Assembly (NCBI RefSeq): GCF_008330945.1
Contig: NZ_CP043489.1
Span: 1,612,001-1,676,000, forward strand
Direction: 5' to 3'
DNA: 64,000 nt
Source: Labrys sp. KNU-23
GTDB taxonomy: Bacteria; Pseudomonadota; Alphaproteobacteria; Rhizobiales; Labraceae
The first letter of the stretch is position 1; the number at the start of each line of letters is the position of its first letter. Positions 35,027 through 42,686 of this stretch are shown here, piece by piece. Under the pieces are notes generated by a model. That model saw only the letters and a program-made list of their open reading frames with translations. It made no database searches and had not been told where the DNA came from. The position numbers and the translations under genes are program-made.

Positions 35027-35358
35027 GCCGGCCGCTCCAGCGGGGCGATCTCGTCATGCGCAGGCACAGTTTCCCGGCGGGATCCATCGGTGCCCCCCGC
35101 CGGAAAACCGTGCCCGGCGACCACGGCCTGGATCTCATGGCTGACCGTATCGCGCAGCACCTTCAGCACCTGCCGGCAGCCATGCACATGCTGCCACCAC
35201 TCCAGATGCCAGCCGGCCGGATTGTCGCGCTCATAGACATAGTCGTAATAGGCCTCAACCCCGGCGTCTTCGCCCGGCCGCCGCACCGACGCATCGCCGC
35301 GATAGCGGAACTCGACCTCGTCACGCAGGCCGCAATGGGGACAGGCAATTCTCAGCAT
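35023..35358 (-). CDS. soxD: Sarcosine oxidase delta subunit
   Basis: 111-aa zinc-binding subunit of heterotetrameric sarcosine oxidase. CPHCG gives Cys6 and Cys9; QHVHGC gives His57/His59 and Cys61, the expected zinc-ligand pattern. VEFRYRGDASVRRP and YERDNPAGWHLEWWQH are family blocks. The normal domain ends near residue 80 (RDTVSHEIQAVVAG). Residues 83-98 are encoded by a palindromic repeat (35065-35112), giving a non-conserved tail. Start ATG 35358; it overlaps soxA by four bases. Confidence 0.9.
   Translation of the reverse strand: MLRIACPHCGLRDEVEFRYRGDASVRRPGEDAGVEAYYDYVYERDNPAGWHLEWWQHVHGCRQVLKVLRDTVSHEIQAVVAGHGFPAGGTDGSRRETVPAHDEIAPLERPA
35065..35112. repeat. Palindromic repeat family F inside the 3' end of soxD
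   Basis: Arms CACAGTTTCCCGGCGGG and CCCGCCGGAAAACCGTG (two mismatches) flank 14 bases including GATCCAT. The element at 42403-42452 is its relative. It lies in frame within soxD and supplies part of the protein's C-terminal tail. Confidence 0.75.
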
Positions 35359-35387
35359 GACGGGCAAGCCTTGGCATTAAAGCTCGA

Positions 35388-35490
35388 CGTCATCGCGAGC
35401 CTGGCCAATCCATATGGATTGGCTTGAGCGAAGCAACCCGGGGGCCAAAGGGCGCAAAGGCTGGATTGCTCCGCTACGCTCGTAATGACG
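35388..35490. repeat. Palindromic repeat family E/GTCATCGCGAG element between soxB and soxD
   Basis: Outer ends CGTCATCGCGAGC and GCTACGCTCGTAATGACG are imperfect complements. Inside is GCCAATCCATATGGATTGGC (35404-35423), sharing its core with the palindrome at 3106-3130. It sits between two genes of one operon, so it is probably transcribed. Confidence 0.65.
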
Positions 35491-35517
35491 GTAAATGCTG
35501 CCACAGGCTCCCTCATC

Positions 35518-36783
35518 TCAATGCATCCAGGCATAGGGACCGATGCCCCGTTCGTCGATCACCCACCCCTCCCGGAAGCGTTCCAGGCCGAAATGGGCGA
35601 TCAGGGGGTGCGGCGCGCCGGTCGCCACCAGATGGGCCGTGGTGAAGCCGCCGGCCGGGATCGCCTTGAAGCCGCCATAGCACCAGCCGCCATTGAGGTA
35701 GAGATTGGGCACCGGCGTCGTCGAGATGATCGGATTGCCGTCGGAGGTCATGTCCATCGCCCCGCCCCATTGGCGCAGCACGCGCAGGCGCCCGAGGGCC
35801 GGCATCAGCGTCAGGCCGGCCGCCAGCACGTCTTCCACCATCGGCAGGCTGCCGCGCCTGGCATAGGAATTGTAGCCGTCGAGCGCGCCGCCGAAGACCA
35901 GGCCGCCCTTGTCCGACTGGCTGACATAGAAATGCCCGGCGCCATAGGTGACGACGCAGTCGATCAGCGGCTTGACTGCCTCGGAGACGAAGGCCTGCAG
36001 CACATGGGTCTCCAGCGGCAGGCGGAAACCGGCCATGCCGGCCAGCAGCGAGGAATGCCCGGCCACCGCGAACAGCACCTTGCCGGCACGGATAGTGCCG
36101 CGGCTGGTTTCAACACCGGTCACAGCATCGCCCTCGCGCGTGATGCCGGTGACCTCGCAATTTTCGACGATGTCGACGCCGCGCCGGTCGGCGGCGCGCG
36201 CATAGCCCCAGGCCACCGCATCGTGTCGCACCGTGCCGCCGCGCCTTTGCAGGAAGCCGCCGAGCACGGGAAAGCGGCCATTGTCGACATCGACCAGCGG
36301 CATCAGGCGCTTGACGCCGTCTCTGTCGAGCAATTCGGTATCGACGCCTTCCAGCAGCATCTGGTTGGCGCGCCGGGCGAGCAGGTCGCGCTGGCCATCC
36401 GCATGCACGAGGTTGAGCGCGCCGCGCTGCGAGACCATGGCGTTGTAGTTGAGCTCGGCCTCCAGCCCTTCCCACAACCGAAGCGAAAAGTCGTAGAAAC
36501 GGATGTTCTCGGGCGAGAAATAATTGGAGCGGATGATGGTGGTGTTGCGCCCGACATTGCCGAGCCCGATGCCGCCGCGCTCCAGCACCGCGACATTGGT
36601 GATGCCGTGATTCTTGGCGAGGTAGTAGGCCGTGGCGAGGCCATGCCCGCCGCCGCCGACGATCACCACGTCATAGGCCTGTTTGGGCGCCGCCTTGCGC
36701 CAGGCCGGCCCCCAGCCGCGATGTCCGCGCAACGCCTCGAACGCGAGACGAAATCCCGAATAGGCGGAAGAGAGGACGGACAT
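35518..36783 (-). CDS. soxB: Sarcosine oxidase beta subunit
   Basis: 421-aa catalytic flavoprotein subunit. The FAD-binding motif VVIVGGGGHGLATAYYLAKNHG (GGGGHG at 43-48) and ERGGIGLGNVGRNTTIIRSNYF, typical of SoxB, are present, as are GHFYVSQSDKGGLVFGG and NLYLNGGWCYGGFKAIPAGG near the substrate and flavin sites. It is the first gene of soxB-soxD-soxA. GGAG precedes the ATG. A 12-bp hairpin lies 20 bases upstream. Confidence 0.96.
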   Translation of the reverse strand: MSVLSSAYSGFRLAFEALRGHRGWGPAWRKAAPKQAYDVVIVGGGGHGLATAYYLAKNHGITNVAVLERGGIGLGNVGRNTTIIRSNYFSPENIRFYDFSLRLWEGLEAELNYNAMVSQRGALNLVHADGQRDLLARRANQMLLEGVDTELLDRDGVKRLMPLVDVDNGRFPVLGGFLQRRGGTVRHDAVAWGYARAADRRGVDIVENCEVTGITREGDAVTGVETSRGTIRAGKVLFAVAGHSSLLAGMAGFRLPLETHVLQAFVSEAVKPLIDCVVTYGAGHFYVSQSDKGGLVFGGALDGYNSYARRGSLPMVEDVLAAGLTLMPALGRLRVLRQWGGAMDMTSDGNPIISTTPVPNLYLNGGWCYGGFKAIPAGGFTTAHLVATGAPHPLIAHFGLERFREGWVIDERGIGPYAWMH

Positions 36784-36803
36784 GGGCTCCGCTGTGATAC
36801 CGC

Positions 36804-36832
36804 GAGGGCGCCTGCCCGACGCAGGCGCCCTC
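36804..36832. promoter_or_regulatory. Perfect 12-bp hairpin just upstream of soxB
   Basis: GAGGGCGCCTGC, five bases, GCAGGCGCCCTC. It lies 20 bases before the soxB ATG, within the likely 5' leader, with no T-tract in the soxB direction. It could be the terminator core of an earlier transcript or a leader structure; not resolved. Confidence 0.4.
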
Positions 36833-37041
36833 CCGACTTAAGCACCTCGCTTGCCGCTGGCAATCGAAACACCGAGATAGGCTGCGATTTTGTTGCCGAC
36901 ATCCCGGAGCCCGGGTAACGCTGGCAGATCATCCCGCCCCGATCTCCCGCAACGCCGCTACCGCAACTTTCTCCCAATTTTTCCGCCGTTCCGGTCTTGC
37001 CCCGCGCGGCGCATATCTATATGAAGCGCCCGACCAGCTGC

Positions 37042-37131
37042 GGAGAGGTGGCAGAGTGGTTGAATGCACCGCACTCGAAATGCGGCATGGGGGCAACTCC
37101 ATCGGGGGTTCAAATCCCTCCCTCTCCGCCA
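37042..37131 (+). tRNA. tRNA-Ser (anticodon CGA)
   Basis: A 90-base class II tRNA. Acceptor arms GGAGAGG and CCTCTCC pair; the anticodon stem CCGCA/TGCGG encloses loop CTCGAAA with anticodon CGA at 37076-37078. A long variable arm follows (CATGGGGGCAACTCCATC), then the T arm GGGGGTTCAAATCCCTC, and CCA is encoded. It reads UCG. The AT-richer protease gene begins 245 bases downstream. Confidence 0.97.
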
Positions 37132-37375
37132 TTTATCCCTGAAAGCATTGGCGGCTTTTGACGCGGAGGCAAGTAACCTCCCAGGGCGCTTTGTCAATTA
37201 AATGCACTGTCACCGTAATCCTTCGGGGTCTGCTTTCGATAGATCGCGTTCACGCTCTCTTCGGTCAGGCTAATTCACGCCCCAGTCACGCAAAATATCG
37301 TTCGAAAGAGGTATCCATGCGAGGCGCCGGTAAGGCTTCGCAGGGGCCTTCTATTCAGACGAATTCATAACGGTG

Positions 37376-38881
37376 ATGCTGCAAATGTGGCGCGTATTAT
37401 TGGGCTGGTTGATGCTTTTGGCATTTGCTGGGGGAGCATGGGCTGATGTCCGTCCTCCGGGCTATTCCGATGCGGCCCAGGCCTTCGCCGCTCTGAGTTT
37501 GGATCAACGCGTACGGCTTCAAACGTCACTCAACGCCGCTGGATTCTGGCCGGCAGTGCCCAACTCCGTTTTTGGATTGCGGCTTTACACCGCCATCACC
37601 CAATTCCAGAGTTCCAACGGCCTCCCTCCCACCGGCATTGTTACACCAGACCAGCAGCAGCGACTGGATAGCATCGCGAACCCATTGTTTGGGCAGTGGG
37701 GCTTCAGGTCGATTGCGCATCCCGATGTGGGTGTGCATCTCTGGGTTCCTATGGGCCTTGGCCTTGTCGCCCAACGAACCCCTGATGGTTTGAGATATGA
37801 AGATCCGCGTGGTCGGGTAGTCTTAGATTACGGATATTTCCCATCGACATCGCTTGAATCTTCGTTGTCGGCTTGGTTGAACGTCCTCAGAAGCGGCGGC
37901 GATCAAATAGGGTATAGTGTGGCGAAGCGAGATTTCTTTGTCATCACAGCAGAGAACGGCAACAAATCGTCCTATATCCGCTTCCATCGATATGGCGCGG
38001 GATCGCTAGGATTCATGTTCTTATTCGATAACACTAACATGGAATTGCATGGCGACCGGCTGGAAACACTCATCTCCGCATCATTCTGGTCACAGATGAC
38101 CCCGAGGGCCCCGTTTATCCCGTTGCCCGTCCCATACTCTGGAGCATTGCAGACCACTTCGCTCCCACCAGCCCCCCTTCCTCCGCCAGCCTCTTCCCCA
38201 TCTACGCCTCCACAAGAACAAGCGTCAGCGTCGCCTTCAAAGCCTGCTGACAGCCAACCATCGGAGTTTTCCGGCACTGCGTTCTTTGTCGACGCAACAG
38301 GTCAACTGCTGACCAATGCCCACGTAATAGAGAAGTGTACTTCTATTACGATTGCGGGCCCCAACGGGCCGCTGCCAGTCCGCGTCATCGCACGAGATAA
38401 GGCAAATGATCTTGCCCTGATAAAAGCGGATTATACCCCACCAAGAGTAGCGCAGTTCAGGACAGGTGTTCGCTTAGGAGAAGCCGTTGAAGCCTTCGGC
38501 TATCCATTGTCCGACATATTATCGAGCTCAGGTAACTTTACACTGGGTAACATCACTGCGCTCACAGGCTTGGGCGACGACACGCGATATTTCCAAGTTT
38601 CTACACCGGTGCAACCGGGCAACTCAGGAGGGCCGCTGCTAGATGCAAGCGGCAACCTGGTCGGTGTCGTTTCTGCAAAGCTCAATGCTTTGAAGACGAT
38701 GGTTGCCAACGGCGACATTCCACAGAATGTAAATTTCGCCATCAAGGCCTCCGTCGCAGAAAACTTTCTTGAAAGCAATGGCGTGCAGTACAAGTCTGGA
38801 ACACTTTCCGCGACGCCAATGCTACCGGCCGACATTGCAGATCAAGCCAGAGCAGAGAGTGCTTATGTTCGCTGTCACTAG
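37376..38881 (+). CDS. Exported trypsin-like serine protease with peptidoglycan-binding domain
   Basis: 501 aa. A signal peptide (VLLGWLMLLAFAGGAWA) is followed by a PGRP-type peptidoglycan-binding domain at about 40-105 (RVRLQTSLNAAGFWPAVPNSVFG, YTAITQFQSSNGLPPTGIV). A middle domain of unknown type comes next, then a Pro/Ser-rich linker (about 255-295) and a trypsin-like domain with a complete triad: His316 (TNAHVI), Asp345 (NDLALI) and Ser417 (PGNSGGPL). It is likely a periplasmic protease. Base composition and codon use are clearly AT-richer than the neighbours, and it sits beside a tRNA gene, both consistent with acquisition. Confidence 0.9.
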   Translation: MLQMWRVLLGWLMLLAFAGGAWADVRPPGYSDAAQAFAALSLDQRVRLQTSLNAAGFWPAVPNSVFGLRLYTAITQFQSSNGLPPTGIVTPDQQQRLDSIANPLFGQWGFRSIAHPDVGVHLWVPMGLGLVAQRTPDGLRYEDPRGRVVLDYGYFPSTSLESSLSAWLNVLRSGGDQIGYSVAKRDFFVITAENGNKSSYIRFHRYGAGSLGFMFLFDNTNMELHGDRLETLISASFWSQMTPRAPFIPLPVPYSGALQTTSLPPAPLPPPASSPSTPPQEQASASPSKPADSQPSEFSGTAFFVDATGQLLTNAHVIEKCTSITIAGPNGPLPVRVIARDKANDLALIKADYTPPRVAQFRTGVRLGEAVEAFGYPLSDILSSSGNFTLGNITALTGLGDDTRYFQVSTPVQPGNSGGPLLDASGNLVGVVSAKLNALKTMVANGDIPQNVNFAIKASVAENFLESNGVQYKSGTLSATPMLPADIADQARAESAYVRCH

Positions 38882-38939
38882 TTTGTGGGTTGCCGGCCTG
38901 CCAAAATAAAAAGGCGATGCGCAGGCGCGCCGAGCCCCG

Positions 38940-39308
38940 ATGCGATTGTCACGTCGAAATGGCCAACCTATCGTGGAGTATCGCCAAGAGCCGTTGGGGT
39001 CGATCGTGGATCCAGGAGACAGAACCATTCACTGCTCCATCCACGGACGGCGGCCGGCCGCCTTTGTCTGCCGGCACATCGTCCATGGTGCCCAGCACGG
39101 CTATCGTGTCGGCTTCTGGTTCGGCGACGATCCGGTGAATCCCAGATCCGACGCCTGGTGCGATGCCTGCGAGACCCGCCTGGCCAAGGCCAGCTACGTC
39201 TGGAACGAGGAAAATGAAGCACAGGCGGGCGTAACCGTCATCTGCGGCCTCTGCTACGACTCCGCCCGGAAATTTCACCTCGACGAGCCTCCGCGCCAAC
39301 AGGCGTAG
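38940..39308 (+). CDS. Hypothetical small Cys/His-rich protein
   Basis: 122 aa, no family recognised. Spaced Cys/His pairs (HCSIHG, VCRHIVHG, WCDACE, ICGLCYD) look like one or two zinc-ribbon sites. The first start is uncertain: ATG 38940 lacks a clear ribosome-binding site and the conserved part may begin later, near VDPGDRTIHC. Composition returns to GC-rich here. No functional link to neighbours. Confidence 0.6.
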   Translation: MRLSRRNGQPIVEYRQEPLGSIVDPGDRTIHCSIHGRRPAAFVCRHIVHGAQHGYRVGFWFGDDPVNPRSDAWCDACETRLAKASYVWNEENEAQAGVTVICGLCYDSARKFHLDEPPRQQA

Positions 39309-39345
39309 CGGCAGGAAATACCAACCCAGCCCTTTCCCGCCGCCC

Positions 39346-39711
39346 TCACAGCCGGCTGCGCAACTCCGCCAGGTCGGCAACGAACCAGATGTCCTGGCCG
39401 CGATTGGCTTCCCGGACGAAATCGCGCAGGGCATCGCTCTCGGCGATCCAGGCCGAGATGTCGCCGATCACGGCGAGGCGCATGCGATAATTGACGAATT
39501 TCTGCGCCACGGCGCCGGCGAGCCGCGTGCGCAGGCGGAAGAAATCGTCGGCAAGCCGGGTGACCGGAATCGCCACCAATGCCGCCTCCTGCTCCCAGGC
39601 CTTGCCGAGAAAGCTGTTCACATCGCCTTCGCCGGCCAGTGTCTCGCCATCCGTGGCGCAGACCAGCACTCTTATGCCCTGAATCTCTTCGACGCTGTCG
39701 CTCACGGCCAT
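39346..39711 (-). CDS. DUF4180 domain protein
   Basis: 121 aa. It matches the small DUF4180 family (VLVCATDGETLAGEGDVNSFLGKAWEQEAALVAIPVTRLADDFFRL, KFVNYRMRLAVIGDISAW). Function unknown; the fold is predicted STAS-like. A GGGGGAGA stretch directly precedes ATG 39711. Confidence 0.8.
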   Translation of the reverse strand: MAVSDSVEEIQGIRVLVCATDGETLAGEGDVNSFLGKAWEQEAALVAIPVTRLADDFFRLRTRLAGAVAQKFVNYRMRLAVIGDISAWIAESDALRDFVREANRGQDIWFVADLAELRSRL

Positions 39712-39741
39712 TCTCCCCCAAGGCACCCGGCTGCGCTGCTC

Positions 39742-40245
39742 TCAGGCGATCTCGTAGATGTGATACTGATCGCCCGTCGCCTGCGGAAAGTCGCGGCGCC
39801 GGAAGGCGGGCGGCAGCTGGCCGTCCACCAGGGCAATATCGACATTGGAGATGTAGAAGCCTCCCTGCGCCATCAAACCGGGCAGATGGGCGATGATGTC
39901 GGCCACGATCGGCACGGCACCCTGCCTGTCCTTGAGCCCGAGATCGGAATGGGCCAGCGCGGCCTTGCGCGGCAGGCGTTCTCCAGCCGTGCGGATGGTA
40001 TCGCCGATATCGCCGAGGAAAAGCAATTCATCCGCCGGGCGCACGAAGACATTGGGGCTCACCCTGATGTCGAAGGCATAGATGTCCCGATCAGGAAAGT
40101 TCTGGCGCAAATGGTCATAGGTCCGGCCATGGCCGAGGCCGAATTCGAGCACCGGCCCCTCGATCCCCCGGATGAGCTCGACGGCAAGGTCGAGGCAGTT
40201 GCGCTGCGCCGTCATGCGATTGATGAAATTATCGAGATAACTCAT
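39742..40245 (-). CDS. Class I SAM-dependent methyltransferase-like protein
   Basis: 167 aa. Motif I, the SAM-binding glycine loop, is seen in GPVLEFGLGHGRTYDHLRQNFP, with an acidic residue at the end of beta 2 (IYAFDIRV). The rest is shorter than usual methyltransferases (DIIAHLPGLMAQGGFYISNVDI). The substrate is unknown. An ATG four codons upstream (40257) is possible. Confidence 0.75.
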   Translation of the reverse strand: MSYLDNFINRMTAQRNCLDLAVELIRGIEGPVLEFGLGHGRTYDHLRQNFPDRDIYAFDIRVSPNVFVRPADELLFLGDIGDTIRTAGERLPRKAALAHSDLGLKDRQGAVPIVADIIAHLPGLMAQGGFYISNVDIALVDGQLPPAFRRRDFPQATGDQYHIYEIA

Positions 40246-40514
40246 TATCCATTTCACATCATTGCAGAAATCCCGGCCGGCCGTTCGGGGCTGCCGTCCC
40301 GGCGGGCGCCGGAAACCGGCTCCCGGACGCTGTGTCCGGGCCGGATATACCGGCCGTCATAAGCCACTGGGCCGGCGCGAGGCAAGCGATCCGGCGGCCT
40401 CCCGCGGCACGAAGCGGCCCGACGGAAGCAGCATGCGGGTCTCTCTCCATGTCCGTCAAATTTGCCGGTGTGCGCGAACACAGCGTAGCGGCTACGTTGA
40501 TTCTGCGAACGGCG

Positions 40515-40620
40515 CGGCAATCTCCGAACAGATCCCCTCCCTGTCGTGTTGTTCGCGTCTTTCCAGCTCGTCTCTCTCTCGTCTAACCTCCCAGCCCGCG
40601 CAAGCGGGCTTTTTCTTTTC
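40515..40620 (+). ncRNA. Candidate small RNA with CCUCC motifs
   Basis: On the plus strand a pyrimidine-rich run (CCCCTCCCTGTCG, CTCGTCTCTCTCTCG, CTAACCTCCC) leads directly into a terminator. CCTCC motifs just before or between hairpins are a hallmark of anti-Shine-Dalgarno small RNAs of alphaproteobacteria (the CcsR/cuckoo and alpha-r14 types). The 5' end is a guess; no promoter was assigned. The call rests on an orphan terminator plus the motifs. Confidence 0.45.
40593..40620 (+). terminator. Rho-independent terminator (orphan, plus strand)
   Basis: AGCCCGC, loop GCAA, GCGGGCT, then TTTTCTTTT: a 7-bp perfect stem with a stable tetraloop and U-tract. No plus-strand gene lies upstream within the gap. 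Confidence 0.85.
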
Positions 40621-40666
40621 CTGCCTGCATTGACCAGACAAATCGGCTGCACTGATTTCCGTTCGG

Positions 40667-40933
40667 TTACTCACGGGAATAGGGAATGGCGATCTCCGCC
40701 CGTTCCAGCAGCCACTCCCAGTGGCCGCGGGCATAGCCACGCGAGACATCGGCGAGCAGCCTGGCCATTTCCGCCTCGATCGCAGTGATCTCGGCCATGG
40801 CGTGGCTGTTGGCGACCAGCAGGACGCGCACCGCGGCACGCGCGTCGCCGTCGCAATCGGCGATGACGCGCTCCACGCTCGCCTCCAGATCCTCCGGCAA
40901 AGCCTGTTCGGATTTGCTGGCTTGCGAGGTCAT
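40667..40933 (-). CDS. Hypothetical 88-aa protein
   Basis: No family recognised. A small, acidic, helical protein (ALPEDLEASVERVIADCDGDARAAVRVLLVANSHAMAEI, SRGYARGHWEWLLERAEIAIP). ATG 40933 has GGAGAG six bases upstream, which supports it as a real gene. The pattern resembles uncharacterised short proteins common in rhizobia. Confidence 0.65.
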   Translation of the reverse strand: MTSQASKSEQALPEDLEASVERVIADCDGDARAAVRVLLVANSHAMAEITAIEAEMARLLADVSRGYARGHWEWLLERAEIAIPYSRE

Positions 40934-41399
40934 TGACGGCTCTCCCTGCTCAGAGGACTGGAATCTGCAGATATCTCGACCCGCCGGGACGGTGCATGTG
41001 CCCTTCTCCTGATGACGGGATGGGCATCTGCCGTTCGTCCCGGCCCTGATCAGCACGAACGCCAGGGCAAAGCGCCTCCATACCTGGATGCTTTTGCCCT
41101 AACACCTTGTTCCGACTCATCTTTGCGATTCCTGCCCTTGCCGGAACATCGCAAGATGCTTGCGGATTCGAGACTGGAAAATTAGGTGAGCCGGCAGCGG
41201 CTGTCGAGTATTTTGTTCATGTTATGTTCTAATATCAACAGCACCCACGACCCTGCCTCCGGTCCGCCCGCCATCGGCCAAGATGCCTAAAAAAATCCGC
41301 ACGCAGCATGGAACCAAATCCGGGCCCATCGGTTGAGTTCGCAGTCGGATGCCTTGAGACCGTTCCTGGCATTCGAGCGGGCCCGCCCGCATGACTTCG

Positions 41400-41488
41400 A
41401 GCTGTTGACGCACTCGTAGTTTCCTCGGGCTTTTGGCCCGACCCAACGACCCAACTGCCGGGTGCCCCCGCATCCGGCTTTTTCTTTG
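41400..41488 (+). ncRNA. Candidate small RNA (two hairpins)
   Basis: A possible plus-strand transcript of about 90 bases with one internal hairpin (TCGGGC, five-base loop, GCCCGA) and a strong terminator. The TTGAC-like hexamer at 41405 could be a -35 or part of the RNA. No homologous family recognised; support comes only from an orphan terminator in a gene-free stretch. Confidence 0.35.
41458..41488 (+). terminator. Rho-independent terminator (orphan, plus strand)
   Basis: GCCGGGTGC, loop CCCC, GCATCCGGC (9 pairs with one G-T), followed by TTTTTCTTT. On the opposite strand there is no U-tract, so it does not serve the transglycosylase gene. Confidence 0.8.
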
Positions 41489-41511
41489 CCCGAACGGCAA
41501 CGGCACCGGCC

Positions 41512-42393
41512 TCAATTGCGCAGCACCGCGCAACTGCCGCCGACCCGGTGCAGCTTGTCGCAGAGCAGGCCGGCCTCGCGCAGGCTGCGGGCGGGCAGGC
41601 GGACGCGATAGAAGGCGCGTCGGCCGCGCCCGGCCATGCGCGTGCCGATGATCAGCGTTTCCCGGCCCGCCAGGATGGCCGGGAAGCGCTTTACCGCCCG
41701 CTCATAGGAGCCGATGGCGATCGCCTTGGAGAAATTGCCGGACAGCTGCACGCCAAAGGGCGCATAGGGCCCCTCGATCAGGCGCGGCACCTCCCTGCGC
41801 ACGGTGGTGACGACGGCGAGGCAATCGACCGGCTTGGCGGCGGGTTCCTCCCCGGCCTTGAGGCCGTCATTCGAAACCCAGTCGTCGACGCTGCGATGGG
41901 TGATGAAGTAGACATAGGCGCGCGTTTCCGAGGGCAGATAGCGCCCGCCCGCCACCCAGTCGGAGAGGCGCTTGGGGCCGGCATTATAGGCCGCCAGCGC
42001 CAGGCCCCAATTGCCGAACTGCGTCTTGAGCGCGCTGAGATAGGCGGCGGAGGCCGGAATCGCCTTTTCGGGATCGAAAGGGTCGTCGAGCTGCCATTCG
42101 GCCGCCGTGCCCGGCATGAACTGGGCGATGCCTTGCGCGCCGGCGCTGGAGATGACGTGGGGTCGGAAACTGCTCTCGCGCCAGATCAGCCGGGTGAAGA
42201 GTTCGGGCGGAATGCCTTTCTCCTTGGCCGAGGTCTCGATCAGGCGGCAGATCGCCTCATCCAGGCTCTCCTGGCGCGCCTCGGCCCGGCCGACGATGGC
42301 CATGCAGGCGAAGGCGGCAAGAAGCAGCATCGTCGTCAAGCCGATTGCTCTCGATCGTGCCCCCGGCCCGATCGGGAGCAATCGGCAAGACAT
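41512..42393 (-). CDS. Lytic transglycosylase (SLT family) with C-terminal SPOR domain
   Basis: 293 aa. A hydrophobic signal/anchor lies at about 16-40 (AIGLTTMLLLAAFACMAIVG). The SLT domain follows with the catalytic Glu in IWRESSFRPHVIS and the family motifs GAQGIAQFMPGTAAEW and GLALAAYNAGPKRLSDW. The last ~70 residues (RETLIIGTRMAGRGRRAFYRVRLPARSLREA) have the SPOR pattern that binds denuded septal glycan. It cleaves peptidoglycan in the periplasm, probably at the septum. Start ATG 42393 lies ten bases from a repeat of family F; an ATG 21 codons in is possible. Confidence 0.9.
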   Translation of the reverse strand: MSCRLLPIGPGARSRAIGLTTMLLLAAFACMAIVGRAEARQESLDEAICRLIETSAKEKGIPPELFTRLIWRESSFRPHVISSAGAQGIAQFMPGTAAEWQLDDPFDPEKAIPASAAYLSALKTQFGNWGLALAAYNAGPKRLSDWVAGGRYLPSETRAYVYFITHRSVDDWVSNDGLKAGEEPAAKPVDCLAVVTTVRREVPRLIEGPYAPFGVQLSGNFSKAIAIGSYERAVKRFPAILAGRETLIIGTRMAGRGRRAFYRVRLPARSLREAGLLCDKLHRVGGSCAVLRN

Positions 42394-42402
42394 CAAATAT
42401 CT

Positions 42403-42452
42403 GCAGAGTTTTCCGGCGGGGTCCATGCACGAAGCCCGTCGGAAAACTCTGC
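42403..42452. repeat. Palindromic repeat family F upstream of the transglycosylase
   Basis: Arms GCAGAGTTTTCCGGCGGG and CCCGTCGGAAAACTCTGC (one mismatch) with 14 bases between, including GTCCAT. It is related to the copy inside soxD at 35065-35112. Confidence 0.8.
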
Positions 42453-42686
42453 TTGGGAAAAGCCGAAAGTTCACAAACAATGCCCCGTCCCTGCCAGCAC
42501 GGCTTTCTCTATCGCCATAGCCGGGCTCCTCGGCAAGCGCTTCTTGACCTCCTGATGCTTCTTGACCTCCTGCCTCCTGACTGGGAGGGGCCGGCCTTTG
42601 GGCAATGACCCATGACGCCGCGCCCGCCTTGCCAGGATCGCGTGGACTGGTGCAAACAGGGCGCCTTGCCAATTGGACATTCCATC

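Larger units (their letters stand above)
40246..40666. other. Intergenic region with an orphan terminator
   Basis: 421 bases without a coding gene. The main feature is a plus-strand C/U-rich stretch ending in a strong rho-independent terminator at 40593-40620, although no plus-strand gene precedes it. The neighbours are both minus-strand genes. See the small-RNA entry. Confidence 0.6.
40934..41511. other. 578-base intergenic region with a second orphan terminator
   Basis: No coding gene supported. Near its right end, on the plus strand, a hairpin TCGGGC/GCCCGA (41426-41442) is followed by a terminator at 41458-41488. The flanking genes are both on the minus strand. Confidence 0.55.

Noticed and set aside
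36840..36960. Short minus-strand coding-like stretch before soxB (DVGNKIAAYLGVSIASGK)
   Set aside because: No start codon in frame after an upstream stop and too short to assign; could be a gene remnant but evidence is insufficient.
36929..37132. Minus-strand frame beginning MAEREGFEPP across the tRNA-Ser gene
   Set aside because: This is the well-known spurious translation of the antisense strand of a tRNA-Ser gene.
37132..39000. Search for a duplicated tRNA 3' end (attachment site) beyond the protease gene
   Set aside because: No second copy of the T-arm/acceptor sequence was found by eye, so no island boundary is claimed.
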